DNA of 64,000 nt from Thauera sp. (GCA_003446655.1 DMCZ01000076.1:5791-69790), one strand, 5' to 3'; numbered from the stretch's first letter, positions 18,821-30,844 are shown. A program made the numbers and translations. Notes: generated from the sequence alone by a model not told the origin.

Positions 18821-19654
18821 TCAGCCAGCACGGTGGAGTACCACCTCGATGACGAAGCGGCTGCCCACGTAGGCCAGCATCAGCGCAACGAATCCCGCGA
18901 GCGTCCAGCGCAGCGCAACTCGCCCGCGCCAGCCCCAAAGCCGGCGACCGACCAGCAGCCCGCCGAACAGCAGCCAGGAGATGAAGGCGAACACCGTCTT
19001 GTGATCGACCCTGAGCGCCTGGCCGAAAAGCGTCTCGGCGAACAGCACGCCCGTCACCAGGGTCAGCGTCAGCAGCACGAAGGCGATGCTGATCAGGCGG
19101 AACAGCAGCGCCTCCATGGTGAGAAGCGGCGGCAGGCCCGCGAGTAGCCGGCTGAAACGCGCGCTGTGCAACTGGCGGCTGGCGACGGACATCAGCATAG
19201 CGTGCAGGGCGGCGAGCGTGAACAGGCTGTAGGCCAGCATGGCGATCACGAAATGGACGCGGAAGGCGGGCGAGGCTGCGTTGGCGAGCACATGGTCGCC
19301 AGGGAAAAACAGCGGGAAGAGGCTGGCGACTGCGCCTGCGGACATGATGACCGCATGCAGGCCCTCGAGCCGGGTGTATAGCGTCTCGACCCAGTAGAAG
19401 CACACCGCCAGCCACACCATCAGTGACAGCGCGACGCCGAAGCCGAAGCGCATGTCCATGCCCGGGAATATGGCGGCGTGCAGGGCTGCGCCATGGGTCA
19501 GGACGGCGGCGAGCAGCAGCAGACGCTCGCGCGTGCTCATGCACTCGCGCGCCCCGTCGCGCCCGGTGCCGCCCATGAGGCAGGTTCTCCAGAACAGCAC
19601 GCCGCCCGCCGCATAAAGCGAGGCAGGAACCAGATGAAGTAGAATTGTGCGCAT
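18821..19654 (-). CDS. CcsA/YpjD-like cytochrome c assembly-family membrane protein
   Basis: A polytopic inner-membrane protein of about 277 aa with eight predicted membrane segments, including FGFGVALSLMVWLAVCFYWVETLY and VHFVIAMLAYSLFTLAALHAML. The segment AFRVHFVIAMLAYSLF and the later LRVDHKTVFAFISWLLFGGLLVGRRLWGWRG hold the conserved His residues and the Trp-rich patch of the CcsA/ResC superfamily (heme handling for cytochrome c). The ATG at 19652-19654 (MRTILLHLVP) fits a membrane start better than one 69 bases upstream that would overlap ffh. It is divergent from ffh, the usual place for the ypjD relative in proteobacteria, and its exact function is not known. Confidence 0.85.
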   Translation of the reverse strand: MRTILLHLVPASLYAAGGVLFWRTCLMGGTGRDGARECMSTRERLLLLAAVLTHGAALHAAIFPGMDMRFGFGVALSLMVWLAVCFYWVETLYTRLEGLHAVIMSAGAVASLFPLFFPGDHVLANAASPAFRVHFVIAMLAYSLFTLAALHAMLMSVASRQLHSARFSRLLAGLPPLLTMEALLFRLISIAFVLLTLTLVTGVLFAETLFGQALRVDHKTVFAFISWLLFGGLLVGRRLWGWRGRVALRWTLAGFVALMLAYVGSRFVIEVVLHRAG

Positions 19655-19702
19655 ACGTAGCTGCAGTTTACTCCAAGTCACGCGCCCAAGGCCCGACCGA
19701 AC

Positions 19703-21073
19703 ATGCTCGATAATCTGACTCAACGCCTGTCAAAAGTCGTCAAGACCCTGCGCGGCCAGGCCCGCCTGACTGAAGAGAACATCCAGGAGGCGATGCGCGA
19801 GGTGCGCATGGCGCTGCTCGAAGCCGACGTCGCGCTCCCGGTGGTCAAGGACTTCGTCGCCCGTGTCAAGGAGAAGGCGGTCGGTCAGGAGGTCATTGCT
19901 TCGCTGACCCCGGGGCAGGCCCTGGTCGGGGTCGTGCATGACGAACTCAAGGCGCTGATGGGCGGCGCCCACGAGGGCCTCGATCTGTCGACCCAGCCGC
20001 CCGCGGTGGTGCTGATGGCCGGCCTGCAGGGCGCGGGCAAGACCACCACCACCGGCAAGCTCGCGAAGCTGCTGCACGAGCAGCAGAAGAAGAAGGTGCT
20101 GGTGGTTTCCACCGACGTCTATCGTCCGGCGGCGATCGAGCAGTTGAAGACGGTGGCGGCCCAGGCGGGGGTCGGCTTCTTCCCCTCGGAGACCGTGCAG
20201 AGGCCGGTCGACATCGCGCTCGCTGCGCTCGACTACGCACGTAAGCACCACATCGACGTGCTGCTGGTCGACACCGCCGGTCGGCTCGCGGTGGACGAGG
20301 CGATGATGGCCGAGATCCAGGCCCTGCACGCAGCGGTCAAGCCGATCGAGACCCTGTTCGTGGTCGATGCGATGCTCGGCCAGGACGCGGTGAACACCGC
20401 GCGCGCCTTCAACGAGGCGCTGCCGCTCACCGGCGTGGTGCTGACCAAGCTCGACGGTGACTCGCGCGGCGGCGCGGCGCTGTCGGTGCGCCACGTGACG
20501 GGCAAGCCACTCAAGTTCGCCGGCGTCGGCGAGAAGCTCTCCGGCCTCGAGCCCTTCCACCCCGATCGCATGGCCAGCCGCATCCTCGGCATGGGCGACA
20601 TCCTTGGCCTGGTCGAGGATGCACGCCGCGGGGTCGATGAGGAGAAGGCCAAGGCCTTTGCGCAGAAGTTGAAGACCGGCAAGGGCTTCGATCTCAACGA
20701 CTTCAAGGAGCAGATCGCGCAGATGCGCAAGATGGGCGGGCTGTCCTCGATGATGGACAAGCTGCCGGCGCAGTTCGCACAGGCCGCAGGCAAGCTGCAG
20801 GGCGGGGCGGAGGAGAAGGCGATCGGCCGTATCGAGGGCATCATCAACTCGATGACCCCGCTCGAGCGCGCCAAGCCCGAACTCCTCAAGGCCAGCCGCA
20901 AGCGCCGCATCGCCGCCGGCGCCGGGGTGACGGTGCAGGAGGTGAATCGTCTGCTCAGCCAGTTCGAGCAGACGCAGAAGGTGATGAAGCAGTTCTCCAA
21001 GGGCGGCATGAACAAGATGATGCGCGCCATGAAGGGCATGATGCCGGGCGGCCTCCCGGGCCTGCCGCGCTGA
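19703..21073 (+). CDS. ffh: Signal recognition particle protein Ffh
   Basis: SRP GTPase of 456 aa that binds 4.5S RNA and signal sequences emerging from the ribosome. The N domain occupies residues 1-85. The G domain has GLQGAGKTTTTGKL (107-120), DTAGR (190-194) and TKLDGD (248-253). The methionine-rich M domain follows (MRKMGGLSSMMDKLP, and FSKGGMNKMMRAMKGMMPGG at the end) and includes the RNA-binding helix with ASRKRRIAAGAG. The length and order are normal. It is the first gene of a rightward run with the EI24, CinA-N and YgjP-type genes. Confidence 0.97.
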   Translation: MLDNLTQRLSKVVKTLRGQARLTEENIQEAMREVRMALLEADVALPVVKDFVARVKEKAVGQEVIASLTPGQALVGVVHDELKALMGGAHEGLDLSTQPPAVVLMAGLQGAGKTTTTGKLAKLLHEQQKKKVLVVSTDVYRPAAIEQLKTVAAQAGVGFFPSETVQRPVDIALAALDYARKHHIDVLLVDTAGRLAVDEAMMAEIQALHAAVKPIETLFVVDAMLGQDAVNTARAFNEALPLTGVVLTKLDGDSRGGAALSVRHVTGKPLKFAGVGEKLSGLEPFHPDRMASRILGMGDILGLVEDARRGVDEEKAKAFAQKLKTGKGFDLNDFKEQIAQMRKMGGLSSMMDKLPAQFAQAAGKLQGGAEEKAIGRIEGIINSMTPLERAKPELLKASRKRRIAAGAGVTVQEVNRLLSQFEQTQKVMKQFSKGGMNKMMRAMKGMMPGGLPGLPR

Positions 21074-21103
21074 TCGGGCATTCGTTATCGAGGGCATCCC
21101 GCG

Positions 21104-21880
21104 ATGAAAGACATTCTCGTCGCCTTCGGGCGGGCGAGCCGCAGCCTGATGCGGCGCGACATCTTCTGGCATCTGCTGTGGCCGGGCTTGCTCGCCGTGG
21201 TGATCTGGGCGGTGGTCGCGCTCATGTTGTGGGCCCCCGTCACCGAGGGTCTCTACGCCTGGGTGAGCGGGTGGACCCTCATCAGCGGCTGGTTGGCCGC
21301 GTCCGAAACGACGGCGGCGATCGTACTGGTGTTGATCCAGATCGCGACCGCGCTGCTGATCGTGCCGCTCGTCTATGTGACCGCTGCGATGCTGGTCGCG
21401 ACCGTCGCGCTGCCGCTGATGCTCGAGAAGGTGGCGCGCGTGGACTATGCCGACATCGAACAGCGCCGTGGGGGCTCGAATCTCGGCAGCGCCTGGAACT
21501 CGATCCTTGCGGGTGTGCTGTTCCTGATCGCGCTCATCGTGTCTCTCCCGTTCTGGCTGATTCCCGGGGCTGGCCTCCTGATCTCGGTTGCGCTCACCGG
21601 CTGGCTCAACCAGCGCGCCTTCGGCTACGACGCCCTGATGTTCCATGCCGACAAGGCTGAGCTTCAGCGCCTGCGCGACGACTGGCGACCGCAGATGCTG
21701 TTGCTGGGTGGCGGCACCGCGCTGCTGGCCTATGTGCCGGTCATCAACCTGGTCGCCCCCGCCTACGCGGGTCTGGCGTTCGTCCATTACATGCTCGAAA
21801 CCCTGCGGCGCCACCGGCTGAAATACGGCGTCACCGTGCTCGACGCCGATGCGGGCGCTGCCCAGCGGAAACTGCCATGA
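21104..21880 (+). CDS. EI24 domain membrane protein
   Basis: A 258-aa inner-membrane protein of the EI24/CysZ-like family, with about five to six membrane segments. These include an N-terminal RRDIFWHLLWPGLLAVVIWAVV, a mid segment IVLVLIQIATALLIVPLVYVTAAMLVATVALPL, and LLGGGTALLAYVPVINLVAPAYAGLAFVH near the end, a motif shared with CysZ sulfate permeases. The substrate is not known and a sulfate role would be inference only. Its stop overlaps the next start by four bases (ATGA), which indicates translational coupling. Confidence 0.85.
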   Translation: MKDILVAFGRASRSLMRRDIFWHLLWPGLLAVVIWAVVALMLWAPVTEGLYAWVSGWTLISGWLAASETTAAIVLVLIQIATALLIVPLVYVTAAMLVATVALPLMLEKVARVDYADIEQRRGGSNLGSAWNSILAGVLFLIALIVSLPFWLIPGAGLLISVALTGWLNQRAFGYDALMFHADKAELQRLRDDWRPQMLLLGGGTALLAYVPVINLVAPAYAGLAFVHYMLETLRRHRLKYGVTVLDADAGAAQRKLP

Positions 21881-22626
21881 ACTTCGGTGCCCTGATCATC
21901 GGCGACGAGATCCTGTCCGGTCGTCGCAGTGACAAACACCTCGCCAAGCTCATCGAACTGCTCGGCGCGCGCGGGCTCAAGCTGTCCTGGGCGCGCTACG
22001 CGGGTGACGACTTCGCCCGCCTGACCGAGACCCTGCGCCAGACCTTCGCGACCGGCGACGTGGTGTTCAGCTTCGGCGGCATCGGCGCGACGCCTGACGA
22101 CCGTACCCGCGAGGCCGCAGGCGCCGCACTCGGGCTGGAACTGGCCCTGCACCCCGAGGCCGAGGCAGAAATCCGCGCCCGCTTCGGTGATGAGATCACC
22201 CCGGAGCGTCTGCAGATGGGTGTGTATCCGGTGGGCAGCGAGATCATCCCCAACAGCTTCAACCGCATCCCCGGCTTTTCGATTCGCCGGCACTACTTCA
22301 CACCGGGTTTCCCGATCATGGCCTGGCCGATGGTCGAATGGGTGCTGGACACCCACTACGCCCACCTGCACCACGCCGAGGACTATGTGGAGCAGGCGGT
22401 GACGGTGTGGGATGCCTTCGAGGGCCAGTTGATCGGGCTGATGCGTCAGGTCACCGCGGACTTTCCCGGCACCACGCTGTTCAGCCTGCCCACCATCGCG
22501 GCCGAGGGCCAGCGCCGGTCTCTGGAGCTTGGCATGAAGGGGCCGGCTGCACGCGTTGCCGAGGCCATGGCCTGCATCAAGGCCGACCTTGATGCGCGTG
22601 GCCTTGCGTGGGAAGACAAGGTTTGA
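21877..22626 (+). CDS. CinA N-terminal/molybdopterin-binding domain protein
   Basis: A 249-aa cytosolic protein made of a single MoCF-biosynthesis (MoaB/Mog-like) domain, as in the N-terminal half of CinA. GALIIGDEILSGRRSDKHLAKL is at residues 4-25 and GDVVFSFGGIGATPDDRTREA is near residues 60-80. CinA itself is often fused to a nicotinamide-nucleotide amidase domain, and that domain is absent here. Stand-alone versions are common in betaproteobacteria and have no proven substrate. It overlaps the EI24 gene by four bases, and its stop codon overlaps the probable TTG start of the following gene. Confidence 0.85.
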   Translation: MNFGALIIGDEILSGRRSDKHLAKLIELLGARGLKLSWARYAGDDFARLTETLRQTFATGDVVFSFGGIGATPDDRTREAAGAALGLELALHPEAEAEIRARFGDEITPERLQMGVYPVGSEIIPNSFNRIPGFSIRRHYFTPGFPIMAWPMVEWVLDTHYAHLHHAEDYVEQAVTVWDAFEGQLIGLMRQVTADFPGTTLFSLPTIAAEGQRRSLELGMKGPAARVAEAMACIKADLDARGLAWEDKV

Positions 22627-23399
22627 GCGCTCGCGGCCGCGCAGCGGCGCAGGAGCAGTCGCACAGCTTGGTCGTCGAGGGGGTCCGCGTCGATCTGGTG
22701 CTGCGCCGCTCGGCACGTCGGTCTTTCGCGCTGCAGGTCGATCACCGCGGCGCCCGGGTCGCCGCTCCGCTGCAAGCCCCGCTGGTCGAGATCGAACGTT
22801 TCGTACATGGTCACGGACGCTGGTTGCTCGATCGCCTGCAGGCCCGTGCGGCAGCGCGCCCGCCGCCGGCGTTGGCTGTCGCGGACGGTGCGACCGTGCC
22901 GCTGTTCGGACTCCCGTTGACGCTTCGCCTGCATGAAGGGCGTGTCGCCCGGTGGCGCATGCTGACCCACGAGCGCGAGGAACTCCTGCTGCCGGGTGCC
23001 GTCGATCCGTTGCGTGCACTCTTGCACGCCCTCCAGGCGCGCGCGCTCGCCTGGTACCGCGGGCGGGTCGAGGAGTATTGCCATCGGCTGGGTATGCCGA
23101 TGCCCGCCGTCCGACTCTCGAGTGCGCGCACGCGCTGGGGGAGTTGCAGCAGCCGCTCGGGCATCCGCCTTCACTGGCGGCTCATCCACCTGCCGCCGGC
23201 GCTGATCGATTACGTGGTTGCGCACGAGGTTGCCCATCTGGTCGAGATGAACCATTCGGCGCGCTTCTGGGCGGTCGTCGAGCGTCTGTATCCCGATTGG
23301 CGCGCTGCGCGCTCAGCCCTGCGCCGGGCGTCGGCATCGCTGCCGGTGATCGCCGTGGCTTCCGCGGCCGATACGGGCGCGTTCGAGCGCGAAGACTGA
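22623..23399 (+). CDS. YgjP-type zinc metallopeptidase domain protein (M48-like)
   Basis: A protein of about 258 aa with a DUF45/YgjP (SprT-like) C-terminal domain. The zinc signature [26 protein letters not shown] contains HExxH and a downstream His, preceded by [26 protein letters not shown], which is typical of the family. The N-terminal part ([22 protein letters not shown]) is the usual beta-strand leader. The substrate and role are unknown. I chose TTG at 22623, overlapping the previous stop (TTGA) with GGGAAG seven bases upstream. A GTG at 22608 is an alternative that adds five residues. The C-terminal tail after residue 240 looks non-conserved. Confidence 0.83.
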   Translation: MSARGRAAAQEQSHSLVVEGVRVDLVLRRSARRSFALQVDHRGARVAAPLQAPLVEIERFVHGHGRWLLDRLQARAAARPPPALAVADGATVPLFGLPLTLRLHEGRVARWRMLTHEREELLLPGAVDPLRALLHALQARALAWYRGRVEEYCHRLGMPMPAVRLSSARTRWGSCSSRSGIRLHWRLIHLPPALIDYVVAHEVAHLVEMNHSARFWAVVERLYPDWRAARSALRRASASLPVIAVASAADTGAFERED

Positions 23400-23427
23400 A
23401 CCCTCCAACGAACAGGAGCTTTTCTCC

Positions 23428-23814
23428 ATGCGAATCCTTCACACCATGCTGCGCGTCGGCGACCTCGATCGATCCATTGCCTTCTATACCGAGGTCCTGG
23501 GTATGCGCCTGCTGCGCCGTCACGACTTCCCTGATGGCAAGTTCACGCTGGCCTTCGTTGGCTACCAGGACGAGCAGGACGGCGCAGTGCTGGAGCTGAC
23601 CTACAACTGGGGCGTAGACGCGTACGAGCTTGGCACTGCCTACGGCCACGTCGCGCTCGAGGTCGAGGATGCGGCGAAGGCCTGCGACGAGATCCGCAAG
23701 CGCGGCGGCAAGGTCGTGCGTGAGGCGGGCCCGATGAAGCACGGGACCACGGTGATTGCCTTCGTCGAGGATCCGGATGGCTACAAGGTCGAGCTGATCG
23801 AACGCAAACGCTGA
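23428..23814 (+). CDS. gloA: Lactoylglutathione lyase (glyoxalase I)
   Basis: Converts the hemithioacetal of methylglyoxal and glutathione to S-lactoylglutathione, the first step of methylglyoxal detoxification in the cytosol. At 128 aa it is a single vicinal-oxygen-chelate unit. All four metal ligands of the E. coli enzyme are at identical positions: His5, Glu56, His74 and Glu122. Motifs include [20 protein letters not shown] and YGHVALEV. The proteobacterial enzyme of this length is usually Ni2+-dependent. CAGGAGC precedes the ATG. It is the last gene of the rightward run and converges on the HD-GYP gene. Confidence 0.95.
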   Translation: MRILHTMLRVGDLDRSIAFYTEVLGMRLLRRHDFPDGKFTLAFVGYQDEQDGAVLELTYNWGVDAYELGTAYGHVALEVEDAAKACDEIRKRGGKVVREAGPMKHGTTVIAFVEDPDGYKVELIERKR

Positions 23815-23839
23815 CCGTCGCGCGTCGCCCCGCCGGGTT

Positions 23840-24925
23840 CTAAGCCTGTGCAGCGAAGGCAGGTTCGCCCTCGTCGCGGAACTGGCTCCGGATTGCCTGC
23901 ACGTCGTCCCATGCGTGTAGCAGCGCGTCGACGCAGTCGCCGTCAAAGTGGCTGCCACGTCCCTCGCGCAGCAGCGCGATCGCGCGGGACAGCGGCCAGG
24001 CGGGCTTGTAGGGGCGCGCCGAAGTCAGAGCGTCGAAGACGTCAGCGACCGCGACGATGCGCCCCTCGATCGGGATGCGACTGCCGGCAAGACCGTGGGG
24101 ATAGCCGCTGCCGTCGAATTTTTCGTGGTGGGTGAGCGCGATCGAGGCGCCCAGGCGCAGGATGCTGGAGGACGACTCCTTGAGGATGTCGTAGCCGATC
24201 TGCGGGTGCTGCTTCATCACCGCGAACTCCTCCGCCGTGAGCCGTCCGGGCTTGAGCAGGATGGTGTCGGGGATGCCCAGCTTGCCGACGTCGTGCATCG
24301 GAGCCGCCATCATCAACGCATCGACGAAGTCGCGCGCGTGGCCGAGTTTGCGGGCGATGAGGGCCGAGTAGTGCGACATGCGCTGGATGTGCGCGCCGGT
24401 CTCTGGGTCGCGGAATTCTGCCGCGCGCGACAGGCGCGCGATCGTCTCGCGTTCGCGGTCAACGATCGCAGCGGTGGCCTTGCGCACCTCCTCGGCCAGC
24501 ACCTCGGCCCGGTGCTGGCTGGCAAGGTGCGCCTCGCGCAGCTTGAGCATGTTGCGCACCCGTGCCTCGAACTCCCGTCCGTCGATCGGCTTGGTCAGGA
24601 AGTCGCTTGCACCGCAATCGAGTGCCTCGTAGCGAACGTTGCGCTCGTGGCTCGCGGTCACCATCAGGATCGGGAGGTCGTCGCGGCTACGGCTGGCGCG
24701 CAGGGCGCGGATGAACGCAAGGCCGTCCATGCCCGGCATCATGTAGTCGACGATGACGAGGTCGGGGTCGTTGTGCAGGCACCACGCGAGCGCGGCCGCA
24801 GGCTGGTTGAAGGCCTTGGCGGTGGCGTGTCCGAGTCTTTCGACGAGCTTGCTCATCAGGATGAGATTGAGCTCGGTGTCGTCGACGACTGCGACCTCCA
24901 TCGGACGGTCGGGAGAGCGATTCAT
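23840..24925 (-). CDS. Response regulator with HD-GYP c-di-GMP phosphodiesterase domain
   Basis: A 361-aa cytosolic regulator of the RpfG type. The receiver domain (residues 10-125) has VAVVDD, phospho-acceptor Asp60 in VIVDYMMPGMDG, and TKP with the conserved Lys. A helical linker (130-165) leads to an HD-GYP domain with HD at 211-212 (APMHDVGKLGIPD) and GYP at 274-276 (HHEKFDGSGYPHGLAG), so both hydrolase motifs are intact. It should degrade cyclic di-GMP on phosphorylation. No histidine kinase is next to it, so the partner is unknown. An internal ATG at residue 9 is an alternative start. Confidence 0.93.
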   Translation of the reverse strand: MNRSPDRPMEVAVVDDTELNLILMSKLVERLGHATAKAFNQPAAALAWCLHNDPDLVIVDYMMPGMDGLAFIRALRASRSRDDLPILMVTASHERNVRYEALDCGASDFLTKPIDGREFEARVRNMLKLREAHLASQHRAEVLAEEVRKATAAIVDRERETIARLSRAAEFRDPETGAHIQRMSHYSALIARKLGHARDFVDALMMAAPMHDVGKLGIPDTILLKPGRLTAEEFAVMKQHPQIGYDILKESSSSILRLGASIALTHHEKFDGSGYPHGLAGSRIPIEGRIVAVADVFDALTSARPYKPAWPLSRAIALLREGRGSHFDGDCVDALLHAWDDVQAIRSQFRDEGEPAFAAQA

Positions 24926-25053
24926 GCGCGCAGTATCTGACGCTCCGCCCCGGCAACCGAGGAATTATTGCGCGCCGAGCCGCGCAAAACTCTGTTCCAT
25001 GGTCGTCACGACCCTGGACTGCGTGTACCGCGGTGGCGCACCTCTGCGCTGCT

Positions 25054-26331
25054 TCAGGCCGGCAGCGCCACCTTGCCGTCGGTGCTGAACTGGTAGTCGT
25101 GGAATACGTGCTCGGCCGAAAGGATCCGGTAGTCGCCGTTGTCCTCGCGCACCGTGGTGTCCTTGAGGCGGTAGGTGTAGTGGCCGCAGGTCCAGCAGTC
25201 GAAGTTGCGCATGTGGGTGCACAGGCATGTCTTGTCGAAGACCTTGACCTTCTTCGCGTCCGGATGCGCCGCGACTTCACGGTTGTAGGCCTCGATGTAC
25301 TGGCAGTTGCCCGACGAGTCGAGCAGGTAGCCGTAGGCCTCGCAGTTCGGGCGGATGCCGCTGCCGATCGCCGGGCTGCTCTTCAGCATGCGCATCGGGT
25401 AGCCCGTGGGCGAGATCTGATTGACCTCGATCTCGTCCTCGCTCGCCTTGAAGTAATACTGCTTGACGTCATCGGGCAGGCCGCATTCCTTCGTCACCGT
25501 GAAGCGCGTCGCGACTTGCACCGCAGCGGCGCCTGCCTCGAGGAAGTTCGCCGCATCCGTGCCGGTGAAGATGCCCCCGGCCGGAATCAGCGGGATGTCG
25601 AGCTGCTGCTCGCGCATCCAGTCGCGGATCTCGGCGACGATGGTGGCGAGGTCGTACTGCGCCCAGTCCATGCCGAAGCCGAGGTGGCCGCCGGCGAGTG
25701 GACCTTCGACCACCACGTAGTCGGGCATGCGCCCGGTGCGTGCGCTCTTCTTGAGGAAGAGCTGGAGGGCGCGTAGCGAGCTGACGATGATGCCCAGCTG
25801 CACGTCACGGAAGCGGGGGTGGTCCTCGATCAAGGCGAACGAGCCCAGGTGCAGCCCGGCCGCGAGCGTGATGCCATCGATCCCGTGGTCCATCGCCGTG
25901 CGCAGGCGCACGCGCAGCGTGTCCTTGGGTGCGTTCATCGTCAGCTTTTCCATGCAGTTGATGAACACCATGCCTGGACCGCGCTTGCGCTCCATGGTGC
26001 GCCCGACGTGGGTCGCGGTCGCCTCGGCGATCAGGCCGAGGTCGAACTGAACGACCGACTTGTCGGCGTTGGCGACGTTGAACTTGTACTGCTGCAGTTT
26101 GTTCTTGACGTACTTGGTGTTGTAGCGGCGGTCGGACACCGTTGGCAGCATTGCGTCGGAGATGTGCCCGACACCGCCCAGGCGGGCAGCCTCGAGGGCC
26201 AGATCGGCGGTGGAAATATCCACCCCCATGCCGCCCACCATGATCGGCACGAGTTCCCGGGAACCCAGTTTCAGGCGGAAGTCATCTACACGCTTCATTG
26301 CTTCGAGTCCGTTAAATCGGAAGTCCGACAT
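25054..26331 (-). CDS. Nitronate monooxygenase-like FMN enzyme with cysteine-rich tail
   Basis: A TIM-barrel FMN protein of about 425 aa in the 2-nitropropane dioxygenase/NPD group. Barrel motifs are [13 protein letters not shown] near the start, [29 protein letters not shown], and the phosphate-binding end [32 protein letters not shown]. After the barrel come about 130 residues with an unusual cysteine cluster [19 protein letters not shown] (CxCx7CxxC) and, earlier, [12 protein letters not shown] with [10 protein letters not shown]. This tail is not part of the standard nitronate monooxygenase fold and may bind a metal or Fe-S cluster. Known relatives oxidise nitronates or act as enoyl reductases, and the real substrate here is uncertain. 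The ATG at 26329-26331 was chosen; no clear ribosome-binding site is visible. Confidence 0.8.
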   Translation of the reverse strand: MSDFRFNGLEAMKRVDDFRLKLGSRELVPIMVGGMGVDISTADLALEAARLGGVGHISDAMLPTVSDRRYNTKYVKNKLQQYKFNVANADKSVVQFDLGLIAEATATHVGRTMERKRGPGMVFINCMEKLTMNAPKDTLRVRLRTAMDHGIDGITLAAGLHLGSFALIEDHPRFRDVQLGIIVSSLRALQLFLKKSARTGRMPDYVVVEGPLAGGHLGFGMDWAQYDLATIVAEIRDWMREQQLDIPLIPAGGIFTGTDAANFLEAGAAAVQVATRFTVTKECGLPDDVKQYYFKASEDEIEVNQISPTGYPMRMLKSSPAIGSGIRPNCEAYGYLLDSSGNCQYIEAYNREVAAHPDAKKVKVFDKTCLCTHMRNFDCWTCGHYTYRLKDTTVREDNGDYRILSAEHVFHDYQFSTDGKVALPA

Positions 26332-26456
26332 TATCACCCGAGAGCCGGTTTCGGCCCAGCCCCGCAGCGCGTGGTAACGCGGCGGATGGCGAGGCTTCCG
26401 GTACCATGAACGTTCGACTGCGAATCAGCCGCCAGGTGCGGCAAAGGGGGAGGAGA

Positions 26457-27440
<984 letters not shown>

Positions 27441-27477
27441 TAACAGACCCCATCACCACAACGGAAGGAGACCGCCC

Positions 27478-28056
27478 GTGCCCGAACGCATCAGTCGCTT
27501 CACCATACCCGACCTCGCCGATCTGCCCGTGGACGTCCGGGATCGCATCCTCGCCGTCCAGGAGAAGGCGGGCTTCGTGCCCAACGTGTTCCTGATGCTG
27601 GCCCGCCGGCCGGCGGAATTTCGTGCCTTCTTCGACTACCACGACACGTTGATGGAAAAGGACGCCGGTCTCACCAAGGCCGAGCGCGAGATGATCGTCG
27701 TGGCCACCTCCGCGGCGGGTCAGTGCCTGTACTGCGTGATCGCCCATGGCGCAGTGCTGCGTATTCGCGCTAAGAACCCGCGTATCGCCGACCAGCTTGC
27801 TGCCAACTATCGCAAGGCCGAGATCACCCCGCGCCAACGCGCCATGCTCGACTTTGCGGTGAAGCTGTCGACCCGTGGCGGGGAGATCGAGGATGCCGAC
27901 ATCGAGGCGCTGCGGGCGCATGGCTTCGATGATGAGGCGATCTGGGACATCGGCGCAATCACCGCGTTTTTCAGCATGAGCAACCGGCTGGTGCATCTGA
28001 CCGGGACGCCGCCGAACGAGCCGTTCTACCTCATGGGGCGGGTACCCAAGGGCTGA
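27478..28056 (+). CDS. AhpD-like peroxidase-related protein
   Basis: A 192-aa carboxymuconolactone decarboxylase/AhpD-family protein of the uncharacterised peroxidase-related subgroup. The redox motif SAAGQCLYCVIAHGAVLR has Cys83, Cys86 and His90, the CxxCxxxH triad of alkylhydroperoxidase D. A second helical unit (AEITPRQRAMLDFAVKLSTRGGEI and HGFDDEAIWDIGAITAFFSMSNRLV) completes the fold. The enzyme is probably a thiol peroxidase or disulfide reductase; the partner is unknown. The start is GTG at 27478-27480, placed by a GGAAGGAG site eight bases upstream. An upstream ATG in the same frame lies inside the previous gene. Confidence 0.87.
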   Translation: MPERISRFTIPDLADLPVDVRDRILAVQEKAGFVPNVFLMLARRPAEFRAFFDYHDTLMEKDAGLTKAEREMIVVATSAAGQCLYCVIAHGAVLRIRAKNPRIADQLAANYRKAEITPRQRAMLDFAVKLSTRGGEIEDADIEALRAHGFDDEAIWDIGAITAFFSMSNRLVHLTGTPPNEPFYLMGRVPKG

Positions 28057-28140
28057 CGGGCCGGCCCGCCCCGGGGCCTGTCTTGGCCGGCGCGCGTATT
28101 TGCTTACAAAGTGCCGGCCGTTTTGCCGTCTCTGAGCATT

Positions 28141-28240
28141 GAATGCGGCGGCCGACCTGCGTAAGATCGCGGGCATGGTTGTAATCCCGGCAATCTGGAG
28201 GCGTTCTGGACAGGGGTTCGATTCCCCTCACCTCCACCCA
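28141..28240 (+). ncRNA. ssrA: tmRNA acceptor piece of a permuted, two-piece ssrA gene (5' boundary approximate)
   Basis: This segment holds the 3' half of the tRNA-like domain of tmRNA, placed before the 5' half. The T arm is AGGGG-TTCGATT-CCCCT (28212-28228). It is followed by the acceptor 3' strand CACCTCC (28229-28235), discriminator A (28236) and CC. The acceptor strand pairs with GGGGGTG at 28266-28272 in the coding piece and includes the G3-U70 wobble that specifies alanine. The sequence after the discriminator reads CCCA, so a canonical CCA is not encoded in exact register. The left boundary is not defined by sequence alone. Confidence 0.85.
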
Positions 28241-28265
28241 AGCGCATTCGGGAGTGTGTTTGGGT

Positions 28266-28450
28266 GGGGGTGTACCGGTTTCGACAGGGCGGGCAAAGGT
28301 GAGCAGGCAACCCGAAAGGCGACGGACGTAATCCGCGCAAATCCATAAACGCCAACGATGAGCGTTTCGCACTGGCCGCTTAAGGCCTATGCCGAGGCTG
28401 CTTGAGCCTTGTTACCAAAGAAAAGCCGGTGGGGACTTCGGTCCCCATCG
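28266..28450 (+). ncRNA. ssrA: tmRNA coding piece with tag ANDERFALAA (3' boundary approximate)
   Basis: This is the 5' half of tmRNA, which rescues stalled ribosomes and tags the nascent chain for proteolysis. It starts with the acceptor 5' strand GGGGGTG and the conserved D-arm analogue ACCGGTTTCGACAGG. The reading frame resumes at GCC (28351-28353) and reads A-N-D-E-R-F-A-L-A-A, stop TAA at 28381-28383; the LAA end is the ClpXP/ClpAP recognition signal. A 10-bp hairpin with a UUCG loop (28427-28450) lies near the 3' end. A 25-27 base spacer separates it from the acceptor piece and must be removed during maturation. Confidence 0.92.
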
Positions 28451-28660
28451 TCACGTCTACGCGGCCCATTTTTCGCTGCAATCGGCGACCTTGCGCGCTC
28501 ATGTCGCATGTCGCGCGACTTCATGCCCGTGGTGTCGGTGATCGACGGTACGCAGTAGTCGCGAATGGCGCTGGCAGCGTCAGCACTGCGCAGGAAGATT
28601 TGACCCGCATGATCAGCGGTGACGTCTTCCATCTCTACCCAATTCCTGCCCGGCCGCTCA

Positions 28661-28693
28661 AGAAAGCAAAACGCCAGCCCCGAGGGACTGGCG
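28661..28693 (-). terminator. Terminator of the tRNA-Ile2 transcript
   Basis: On the minus strand the stem CGCCAGTCCC / GGGGCTGGCG (one G-U pair) is followed by TTTTGCTTTCTT, 18 bases past the end of the tRNA gene. It would also end rpsU-dnaG-rpoD read-through. Confidence 0.8.
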
Positions 28694-28710
28694 TAAGTGC
28701 TTGATGCAAT

Positions 28711-28789
<79 letters not shown>

Positions 28790-28797
28790 GGCAAGCC

Positions 28798-30795
<1,998 letters not shown>

Positions 30796-30838
30796 GGCAC
30801 TCCTCTAAGTGAGGGTGTAAGAAAATGGGAAACCCAAA

Positions 30839-30844
30839 ATTATA
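30839..30844 (-). promoter_or_regulatory. Candidate internal -10 box for rpoD
   Basis: A perfect TATAAT on the minus strand lies immediately after the dnaG stop codon, 44 bases before the rpoD start codon. No good -35 hexamer is found. Internal rpoD promoters in the dnaG region are known in E. coli. Confidence 0.35.

Noticed and set aside
19730..21814. Minus-strand open frame of about 694 codons opposite ffh and the EI24 gene
   Set aside because: It spans two real genes on the other strand and has a low-complexity His/Gln/Arg composition.
28104..28704. Short open frames over the tmRNA region on both strands
   Set aside because: They coincide with the structured RNA gene and have neither ribosome-binding sites nor protein-like composition.
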